NCBI GenBank assembly: GCA_002412935.1
Contig: DHWA01000035.1
Span: 1,329-7,410 of the forward strand
Length of the DNA stretch: 6,082 nt
Direction: 5' to 3'
DNA from: Patescibacteria group bacterium UBA5194
GTDB taxonomy: Bacteria > Patescibacteriota > Gracilibacteria > BD1-5 > UBA6164
Shown piece after piece: positions 1 to 6,082 of the stretch (positions within the stretch are counted from its first letter, which is position 1; every line of letters starts with the position of its first letter). Below the pieces are notes generated by a model. The model had not been told where the DNA came from. It searched no databases and was given only the letters and a program-made list of their open reading frames with translations. The translations under genes were made by a program, and so were the position numbers.

Positions 1-28
1 TTGTAGCTTGTTGTAGCTTGTTGTAAGC
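1..28. repeat. Short 10-bp tandem repeat at the window edge
   Basis: The unit TTGTAGCTTG occurs twice in full (1-10, 11-20) and then in part (TTGTA at 21-25). The array may continue left of the window. GCTT at 16-19 can pair with AAGC at 25-28 around a 5-nt loop, with T-rich sequence downstream, but this stem is too weak to call a terminator. The rest of 29-141 is AT-rich and non-coding; I see no gene or convincing signal in it. Confidence 0.6.
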
Positions 29-141
29 ATATTTAATTTTTATTTTCTAAGTAATAAAATTTTAGGGTTATATTTGGTTTTGTAAAATATTTTTTAAAAT
101 TTGACTTGACTATAAGTTTAACCATTTTTTTCTATACTTTT

Positions 142-2592
142 TTATTTTTTTCCCTTCTTCCCCTCCTCCCTTTTCTTAAACAAATCATTTTCTGCTTTTT
201 CAAGTTCTCACATCATATCATTTATATTTTTTACTACTTTTTCTCTTGGTTTACAGTATTTTTCTCTGTTTACAGCTAGGACTTTTTCGTATCTTGTTTT
301 AAATTCTTTTTCATCTTTTTTATGTGGAGGAAGTGTGTTTGCTGAGAAAATTGGTGATGGCATACCATTTATCAATAGTTTAGTATAGATAGTATGATTT
401 TTTAGATTAATCAGATCATTTTCAACTAGATCTCAGGCAAATACTTCTTTTAAAATAGATGCATCATGATATCAAACTTGAAAAGAAACTAGACTTCATA
501 CATTACCAAAAACAGCTCATTTTACATCTTCTGTCATCTGGTCTATGTATTGATTAGCCATAACTAGATTAAGTTTATATTTACGAGCTTCTGACAATAT
601 AGTCGCAAAACTATCTGTAGCAAAGTTTTGAAACTCATCTACATATAAATAGAAATCTTTTCTATCTTTTTCAGGAATATCAGCCCTACTCATCGCATCA
701 AGTTGGAATTTTGTAACAAGCATAGATCATAGTAAAGCCGAAGCATCTTCTCAGATTTTTCACTTTGAAAGATTTACTATAATTATCTTTTTATTATCCA
801 TTGCCCATCTCATATTGAAACTATTTTTAGATTGCCCAAGTACATTCCTGAGAATTGGACTAGAAAGAAATTGTCATACTTTATTCAATATTGGAGCAAC
901 TGCTTCGACTCTTTGATTTGGAGCCATTCTATCAAATTCACTTGACCAAAACTTTTTTACAACAGGATCTGTAACTTTTTGAAGCACTCTATTTCTAAAT
1001 AAATCAGAAGTAAGCATTAAAGGTACAGAAAGCAATGTTGCTCATGGATATTCTAGTAAACTCATCAAAGTATTTCTAAGTATATGTTCAAGTCTAGGTC
1101 ACCAACTAGTTCCAAAAATCTTTTTAAATATTCATAATATTCAAGAAGCAATTAATGCTCTGTGTTCTGGACTTACTCAGTCAAACATATTAAATGCTAT
1201 TGGCCATTCAACATCTGAAGGATCAACAATTATTACATTGTTTGTTCTGTTTTTTGGTATAAATCAAATAATATTTTCAGCCAAATCTCAATGTGGATCA
1301 ATTACTGCAACTCATCTTCATTTTTTTATATCATCTATTATCATATTTTCAAGTAGTGTAGATTTTCACATACCTGTTTTTCAGATTATATACATATGTC
1401 TTCTTCTATCATTTGGTCATAAACCAAAATTCATATTTGTTCATCTAAAGTTTGTTCTTCAAATTGGTGTTAAAACTCCATTTTCAGCTTTTTCTGTTAT
1501 AAGTGGTAAATCTGCTGGTGGTTCAAAATTACGAGAAGAAACCCAAGATATAGATGGAGTTTTTACATAAGTAGTAGGTAGATGTACTAACCCCGAAAGC
1601 TCTTTTGTATTTAATATAAAATAATTATTTAAGCTTCTTGCTTTTGCTAAATTAACACTTGAGTCTTCTTTATTTATGTAATTTAATTTAAAAGAATTAA
1701 GTCCAGAACCAGAAAATATACTCAAAGTTGAAAATACCTCTTTGATACTAGATCTTGATTCCATATCATCCTCTGAAGCTGCAATTATATTCATACTACA
1801 AGCAAATCATTGCAAAAATAATTTATTTTTTATTTGAAGAGGAATATTTTCTTTATCTTCTTCAATTGTAGTTTTTCCTTTTTCTTTTAGTTCTTTAAGT
1901 TCTTTTTCAAGTTCAGCTTCTTTTCCTGATTTGTATGAATCTGGTTTAGCTATTATAGAGACAAATTTAGCCAAAAGTGTTACAGGTAATAATCATAATT
2001 TCACATATTTAAACCATTTACTAAGTAATACTTCTTTATACATTGGATGTCTTTTTGATATCAAAACCTTGATAGTTTCTTCAAAATCTTTTTTCCAGAT
2101 ATGATTATCTATTGGATGAAAATTGATTTGAATGGTATTTAGAGAATATTTCTGAGTTCTTGAAAGAGACGATGTAATTGATGAATAAGGATCAACTTTT
2201 TCTTTTGCTCCAACTTCTTGTAATTCTACAAAATTTTTGATTGGGTAATAATTATGTTTTGAAAAACCAACATTTCAAATAGTCATCTTATCTGCTGGAA
2301 TCCTAGCTAGATAATCAGATACTTCATTAATTTCTACATTGTTAAAATGAGCATAAATTTGATTTTTTATGAAGTTTGTATATTTGTCAGGACAAACTAA
2401 AAAGAATCTAATACTATTACCTATTTTTGTTATTTCAAAAGAAAAAGTAGGTAACTGCATAGTTTTTTTAGAAAATTCCTTTGGTGGATATTTATCAAAA
2501 ACTTTATGTAAAACAATCAAGATATGCTCAAAAATCTCAGGTCATTTCTCGTTTGTCTTATCAACTGTGATTTCTAAAAGTATTTTTTTCAT
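142..2592 (-). CDS. VirD4/TraG/HerA-like type IV secretion-type DNA-translocation ATPase
   Basis: 816 residues with TGA read as Gly; more than twenty in-frame TGA codons, stop TAA at 142-144. The start is the ATG at 2590-2592; no Shine-Dalgarno is visible. Residues 1 to about 390 resemble the N-terminal region common in Patescibacteria proteins annotated as type IV secretion/DUF87 (probably DUF8128, from memory), including a Lys/Glu-rich probable coiled coil near 218-245. The ATPase domain follows: Walker A GKTGMGKST at 404-412, DPHGD at 432-436, GTSWGPRLEHIL at 494-505, a Gly-rich LSKGKIGED near 608-616, Walker B LYVDEF with acidic pair D652/E653, and an ANQ motif at 679-681 as in VirD4/TraG coupling proteins. 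The C-terminus is Lys/Glu-rich. Known relatives are ring ATPases that pump DNA. There is no clear N-terminal membrane anchor, only one short hydrophobic stretch near 197-213, so the protein is probably cytoplasmic or peripheral. No other secretion genes are in the window. Exact substrate is unknown. Confidence 0.88.
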
Positions 2593-2627
2593 TGTAAAAA
2601 ACTTATATTTTTATAACTGCCCCAATT

Positions 2628-2657
2628 ATCATATCATATTACTTGTAAAAAATGCAA
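2628..2657 (-). promoter_or_regulatory. Possible sigma-70-type promoter for the ATPase gene
   Basis: On the minus strand TTGCAT (2652-2657) is followed after 18 nt by TATGAT (2628-2633), which would give a leader of roughly 30 nt before the ATG at 2592. The gap between the pseudouridine synthase gene and the ATPase gene is 100 nt, enough for its own promoter. In such AT-rich DNA chance matches are common, so this is only a candidate. Confidence 0.3.
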
Positions 2658-2677
2658 ATATTTGATATCTTTTTTAC
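2645..2677. repeat. Inverted repeat in the intergenic gap
   Basis: GTAAAAAA (2645-2652) pairs with TTTTTTAC (2670-2677), and the spacer holds a perfect 10-bp palindrome CAAATATTTG (2655-2664). It lies just downstream of the pseudouridine synthase stop and overlaps the candidate -35 box of the next gene. It could be a weak terminator or a binding site for a dimeric regulator; being almost pure A/T it may also be chance. Confidence 0.35.
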
Positions 2678-2692
2678 TTGACATTTTATGTT

Positions 2693-3610
2693 TTATATTT
2701 TAATGACTTTTTTCATATCATTTTTTAGCTCTCAAATAAATTCTGTTTGTTTTCAATAAAGTTCAATTACTAATTTTCTAGAATGTAAAGCTTGTCTTTC
2801 TAATCAATATTTATTTAATACTTCTTTATTTACTTCTTTATTTCCATAAACTTTGTCTCAAATTATTGGAAATCATATACTTGATAAATGAACTCTGATT
2901 TGATGAGTTCTCCCTGTTTCTATTTTTATTTCCAAAACTGTGTATTTATTATCTATATATTGAAGTACTTTTCAATAAGAGATTGCAAGTTTTGGATTTA
3001 TTGGATTTTTTACTGTCATTTTTATTTTATCAGTTGGATGTCTACCTATATATGATTCTATTTTAAAATTATTATCTTTTACTATTCAATTAACTATAGC
3101 TATATAATATTTATCTATTTCTCTTTTTTGTATTATATTTTGTAAATACTTCATCATACTGTCATTTTTGGCTACCATAATAAGACCTGAAGTATCCTTA
3201 TCCAATCTGTGGACTATTCAAGGTCTTTCTTGTCAATTTATTGTTGCCAAATTCTTTGTATGATAAAGTAAAGCATTTACCAAAGTTCATATTTTACCAT
3301 TTTCACCAGGAACTGGATGAGTATTTATTCAAGCATCTTTATTAACAATAATTAGATTTTCATCTTCATAAACTATATCTAATTTTATATTTTCTGCTTC
3401 TATTTTTGATTTTTCTATAATTATATCTATAGATATTTCATCTTGATTTTTTATTTTAATATTTTTTTTAATCTCATTTCAATTAATTTTAACTTGTCAT
3501 CTATCTATGATTTTTTGTATAAAACTTCTAGAGAAATCAGTAAAAAGAGTTGATAGATACATATCAACTCTAAGCGGTTTTTCAGATAATACACAGAAAT
3601 TATATTTCAT
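2693..3610 (-). CDS. RluA/RluD-family 23S rRNA pseudouridine synthase
   Basis: 305 residues with TGA read as Gly, ATG at 3608-3610 and TAA at 2693-2695. An N-terminal S4 RNA-binding domain (about residues 14-60, containing RVDMYLS and IDRGQVKING) precedes the RluA catalytic domain. The catalytic motif HRLDKDTSG lies at 134-142 with the nucleophilic Asp at 137. A second family motif, GRTHQIRVHL, lies at 233-242. The length is normal for RluC/RluD types. These enzymes isomerise uridines to pseudouridine in large-subunit rRNA; RluD itself acts on helix 69. Which uridines this one modifies cannot be read from sequence. The Gly just before VHRLD is encoded by TGA, supporting the recoded reading. 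The gene starts 19 nt after the small upstream gene, so the two are probably one transcript. Confidence 0.93.
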
Positions 3611-3614
3611 ACTT

Positions 3615-3620
3615 TCCTTC
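3615..3620 (-). promoter_or_regulatory. Shine-Dalgarno for the pseudouridine synthase
   Basis: The minus strand reads GAAGGA four nt before the ATG at 3610. It is the only clear Shine-Dalgarno among the five starts here, and it supports the chosen start. The spacing is a little short. Confidence 0.5.
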
Positions 3621-3629
3621 TTTATTCTA

Positions 3630-4034
3630 TTACAATCCAAACTGACTTTTTAAACTATCAATTTGTTTTTTATCTTGTTCTTTTTTCTTTGTATCTTCTT
3701 GTTCCATAGTATACAAATCACCTAATTGTAACCATTCTTTTTGTTGTTTTACCAATAATTTTTTTATATCATCTGGATGCTCTTTTGATAATTCTCTAAA
3801 TTTTTCTCTTTCTTCAATAAATACTTTTTTTAATTCATCAAATTGAAATTGTGAAAGTGTAGGTGCTGCATCAATTACTCTTTTCTTTTCCATAGTATTT
3901 AAAGAAAGACTATGTTTTAGCAAATCTAAAAATTCTTTTTCCTCTACACTTACTACATCTAAATGTAATTTTATAAGCTCCAAAACCAATTTATCAACAT
4001 CATTTACAGTTACTGTTGTACTATTTTCTGACAT
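3630..4034 (-). CDS. Small helical protein of unknown function
   Basis: 134 residues, ATG at 4032-4034, TAA at 3630-3632. I do not recognise the family. The composition is dominated by Lys, Glu, Asp and Leu with two glycines and no cysteine, and heptad-like spacing suggests an all-helical, soluble protein. The middle part (about residues 48-86) resembles helical segments I associate with short Patescibacteria hypothetical proteins. The C-terminal 30 residues are very Lys/Glu/Gln-rich (TKKKEQDKKQ) and end in SLKSQFGL, probably a charged coiled coil or tail. No signal peptide or membrane segment is present. Both glycines use GGN codons, so this gene reads the same in the standard and recoded tables. 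It is the first gene of the minus-strand group, 19 nt before the pseudouridine synthase, which might hint at a link to ribosomes or RNA, but this is only inference. Confidence 0.8.
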   Translation of the reverse strand: MSENSTTVTVNDVDKLVLELIKLHLDVVSVEEKEFLDLLKHSLSLNTMEKKRVIDAAPTLSQFQFDELKKVFIEEREKFRELSKEHPDDIKKLLVKQQKEWLQLGDLYTMEQEDTKKKEQDKKQIDSLKSQFGL

Positions 4035-4076
4035 ATAAAATATATAAAAAATAAATTATTTTTGTATTTCAAAATA

Positions 4077-4103
4077 AGTATACATATTTTTTATAAATTT
4101 CAA
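4077..4103 (-). promoter_or_regulatory. Weak candidate promoter for the minus-strand group
   Basis: The minus strand reads TTGAAA (4098-4103), a 15-nt spacer, then TATACT (4077-4082), about 42 nt before the ATG at 4034. The spacer is shorter than the usual 16-18 nt and the DNA is extremely AT-rich, so the match is weak. A promoter is expected somewhere in 4035-4223 because the flanking genes diverge. Confidence 0.3.
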
Positions 4104-4133
4104 TTTTTTTTATCAAAATAATTCAATTTAATT

Positions 4134-4161
4134 TTGAAAAAAAATATTTTCTTCATATAAT
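4134..4161 (+). promoter_or_regulatory. Candidate sigma-70-type promoter for the LCP gene
   Basis: TTGAAA (4134-4139), a 16-nt spacer and a perfect TATAAT (4156-4161) lie upstream of the LCP start at 4224. Transcription would begin near 4168, leaving a leader of about 55 nt without a visible Shine-Dalgarno. This is the best promoter match in the window. Confidence 0.5.
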
Positions 4162-4223
4162 TACGAGCAACTAATAAATTATTTGAAAAACATTCAAAAA
4201 TTATTAACTTTAAATGCTAATTA

Positions 4224-5651
4224 ATGCCGACAGTGTGATTTAAAACTAAGAAAATAAAAACTAACATCTGGTGATTCAAGAAAAGTATATTCTTTTTAGC
4301 TTGAATTGCATCTATATTATTCATAAGTTTCTTATGAATATCTATTATTAAAAATATAAAAAACCTTGATTTCAATTTTAATTTATGAAATATAATAAGT
4401 AATTTAAAATTTAATGTAGCTCAAAATCAAGACAAGGATAATAAAATCAAGATACTTTTAACTTGAAGATGATGAGCAAATCATAGTGGTTGAGAATTGA
4501 CTGATTCTATAATATTGGTATCTATAGATTTAAGCAAAAATATTGTTTCTATGTTATCTATTCCTAGAGACTTGTATATCAAATATGATAACTCAAGATA
4601 TGGTAAGATAAATTGACTATATATTCATTATCTTGATCCAGCAAAATGAGAAGCAGAAGCAATGGAATATCTAAAAAATAAAATTAGCCAAATTACATGA
4701 GAAAAGATAGATTATTATGTAAATATAGATTTTTTATGATTTAAACAGGTTGTTGATTTATTATGATGAATTACTGTAGATGTTCCTGAAACTATTGCTG
4801 ATTATTCTTATCCTAATACAACATGATGATATACTACTTTTATATTGAAAAAATGAACTTGGTTACTTGACTGAGAAACGGCATTAAAATATGCTAGAAG
4901 TAGACATAGTACAAATGATTTTGATAGATCACTTAGACAACAGTTAATACTTTCTGCAATTAAAGAAAAAATGCTTTTAGAAGGATATTTTAAAAATCCT
5001 ATAAAAATAAAAAAGATGTATAACACAATTAGTCCTTATTTTTCGACAGATATATGACTAAGTTGAATTTTGAAAATTGCTTCTGACTTTAAAGAATTAT
5101 GAAATAAAAACAATATAATTTCTCTTAATCTAAATAATTCTTGTGTTTACTGAGCTTCTGTTTGTGAAGTATGATGAATTCTTTACACTCCTCCTATGGA
5201 AAATTTTTGATGAGCATCTGTAGTTATACCAAGATGAGCAAGTTATTATAATCTAGAAAAATATGGTGAAATTCAGAGATTTTCAAATATTATATTTAAT
5301 TATTCTTGAGTTTTTACAGATAAACAAGAAATCAATATTTTTAATTCAATGCCCGTTGCAAACCAAGCTTTGTACTTAGCAAATGATTTACAACAATTTT
5401 GATTTAATATCCCTGCAAAAGATTCAATTTGAAATACTGACTGAGTTCTATATGAACAAACAACTATTTTATATAATAATATATGAGATAAAACAGAAAC
5501 TCTTGACGCCCTTAAACTTTTTATCAAATGAAAATATGAAAAAGTTGAAGCCCCTCGTTATTCTAAAAATCCAAACACAAAAATCGAAATTATAATATGA
5601 AAAGATTTAAAAGATATAACTGATTTTGATTGAGAAGAAAAAGTAGAATAA
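4224..5651 (+). CDS. LytR-CpsA-Psr (LCP) family cell-wall protein with LytR_C-like domain
   Basis: 475 residues with TGA read as Gly; I count 36 TGA against 4 GGN glycine codons. ATG 4224 is the first start after an in-frame TAA at 4218. A basic N-terminus precedes one membrane segment (about 21-42), giving an extracytoplasmic body. The LCP domain shows ILLTGRGG (77-84), LTDSIIL (92-98), SIPRD (112-116) and the signature ALKYARSRH (220-228) followed by FDRSLRQQ (233-240), whose arginines bind the polyprenyl-pyrophosphate substrate in known LCP enzymes. The C-terminal part (about 368-463) fits LytR_C: INIFNS near its start, AxxLxxFGF-like helix and IIIGKD at 456-461. LCP proteins transfer lipid-linked glycopolymers to peptidoglycan or protein. 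Two cysteines (307, 314) lie close together outside the membrane. The next gene is a penicillin-binding protein, which supports a cell-envelope role. The polymer transferred is unknown. Confidence 0.93.
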
Positions 5652-5667
5652 AAAAGACCAAAGTATC

Positions 5668-5800
5668 TGTCATTCCATTGCAGAAGGGAATCTACATTAT
5701 ATAATAAAAATAATAGTTATATTATAATATCTAAAACAATATTAACTCACTATTTATTAGCTACAATACAAAGAAGATTCCCGACTTCTCGGGAATGACA
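5668..5800. mobile_element. MITE-like element with 26-bp terminal inverted repeats
   Basis: The left end (5668-5693) and the reverse complement of the right end (5775-5800) share TGTCATTCC, then 9 differing bases, then GGGAATCT: 17 conserved positions in two blocks with equal spacing. Each end is also a hairpin: the right one is perfect (ATTCCCGA 5777-5784, loop CTTC, TCGGGAAT 5789-5796), the left has a 5-bp stem (5672-5676 with 5687-5691) around 10 nt. The inside (5694-5774) is AT-rich and has no gene. Repeats with GTCATTCCCG...CGGGAAT ends are dispersed in many bacterial genomes. I see no clear target-site duplication and no transposase, so it would be non-autonomous. An alternative is two separate palindromic repeats that happen to be inverted. 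Confidence 0.62.
5678..5705 (+). promoter_or_regulatory. Possible outward promoter inside the inverted-repeat element
   Basis: TTGCAG (5678-5683), a 16-nt spacer and TATAAT (5700-5705) point toward the penicillin-binding protein gene. Start of transcription near 5712 would leave a leader of about 120 nt that contains the right-hand hairpin. The -35 box lies in the left terminal repeat. Speculative in such AT-rich sequence. Confidence 0.25.
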
Positions 5801-5831
5801 ATAAAATAGATAATTCCTAATCCATTAATTT

Positions 5832-6082
5832 ATGAACAGATTCAAACATAATTCATCAGATTTTATAAGATACAAAAAAAATAAATCCTTTCTAGATTTT
5901 TTTGATAATAAAAAAAGACTTAAAAAAATATGATTATATACAATCATATGATTTTCTTGATTCTTAATCTTAGCTACAATAATTATTTATGTAAAATATA
6001 TATTACCTCTTCCTGATGTTAAAAATCTAGAAAATTTAAATCTTGCAAGATCATCAATTATATATGATAGAGACTGAAATGA
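5832..6082 (+). CDS. Class A penicillin-binding protein (PBP1A-like), N-terminal part only
   Basis: The first 83 residues are present; the gene runs off the right edge. ATG 5832 is the first start after an in-frame TAA at 5826. A basic, hydrophilic cytoplasmic tail (residues 1-33) is followed by one membrane segment (about 34-57), then YILPLPDVKNLENL and RSSIIYDRDGN. The pattern of LPD-x-x-x-L followed about ten residues later by S-x-IYDRDG is typical of the stretch just before the GT51 glycosyltransferase domain of bifunctional PBPs. Such enzymes polymerise lipid II into glycan strands and crosslink peptides outside the membrane. Glycines 34, 40, 43 and 82 are TGA-encoded. The catalytic domains lie beyond the window, so monofunctional transglycosylase is not excluded. 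It follows the LCP gene after 180 nt, most of which is the inverted-repeat element. Confidence 0.78.

Noticed and set aside
101..138. Possible plus-strand promoter (repeated TTGACT at 101-111, TATACT at 133-138)
   Set aside because: The spacing is 21 or 26 nt and no plus-strand gene follows.
1238..1570. 110-codon plus-strand ORF
   Set aside because: It lies antisense inside the ATPase gene, covering its P-loop, and its translation has no recognisable features; it is a shadow.
517..2520. Three separate small genes (517-723, 1459-1794, 2275-2520), or a pseudogene broken by stop codons
   Set aside because: All three share one frame and are separated by TGA codons only, several at conserved glycines; together they are one intact gene in code 25.
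2369..2665. 98-codon plus-strand ORF
   Set aside because: Antisense to the N-terminal part of the ATPase gene and its upstream gap; low-complexity hydrophobic translation.
4808..5026. 72-codon minus-strand ORF resembling a membrane protein
   Set aside because: Antisense to the LCP signature region, which is well supported; hydrophobicity comes from AT-rich antisense codons.
5300..5595. Short ORFs on both strands near the end of the LCP gene
   Set aside because: Both overlap the LytR_C-like coding part in other frames and resemble no known protein.
5672..5691. Rho-independent terminator after the LCP gene
   Set aside because: The left hairpin has a 5-bp stem with a 10-nt loop and no T-tract after it; it is better explained as one end of the inverted-repeat element.
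5668..5800. CRISPR array
   Set aside because: There are only two repeat copies, in inverted rather than direct orientation, with no regular spacers.

Overview
The window reads as a piece of an AT-rich genome from a bacterium that decodes UGA as glycine (translation table 25). That points to Candidatus Gracilibacteria (BD1-5) or Absconditabacteria (SR1) in the Candidate Phyla Radiation. With the standard code the long genes shatter into short ORFs at TGA. With TGA read as Gly they become continuous, recognisable proteins, and the TGA codons fall on conserved glycines, including two in a Walker A P-loop and one in a DPHGD motif. All four complete genes end in TAA. I cannot tell the two phyla apart from this window.

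Left part, minus strand (transcribed right to left): a small helical protein of unknown function (3630-4034), a RluA/RluD-type 23S rRNA pseudouridine synthase (2693-3610, 19 nt downstream of the small gene), and, after a 100-nt gap, a large soluble VirD4/TraG/HerA-like ATPase (142-2592). The first two look like one operon. The ATPase could be co-transcribed or use a weak promoter in the gap. Left of it, positions 1-141 are non-coding and begin with a short 10-bp tandem repeat.

Right part, plus strand, divergent from the first group: a 189-nt AT-rich divergent promoter region (4035-4223), a membrane-anchored LytR-CpsA-Psr (LCP) family protein with a C-terminal LytR_C-like domain (4224-5651), a 133-bp element with 26-bp terminal inverted repeats (5668-5800), and the start of a class A penicillin-binding protein (5832 to the window edge). 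LCP proteins attach polymers to the cell wall and class A PBPs build peptidoglycan, so this side is a cell-envelope cluster.

No rRNA, tRNA, CRISPR array or transposase gene was seen. The most notable points are the dense UGA-to-Gly recoding, the apparent absence of CGA/CGG codons, the MITE-like inverted-repeat element placed between two envelope genes, and an orphan conjugation-type ATPase with no secretion-system partners in view.
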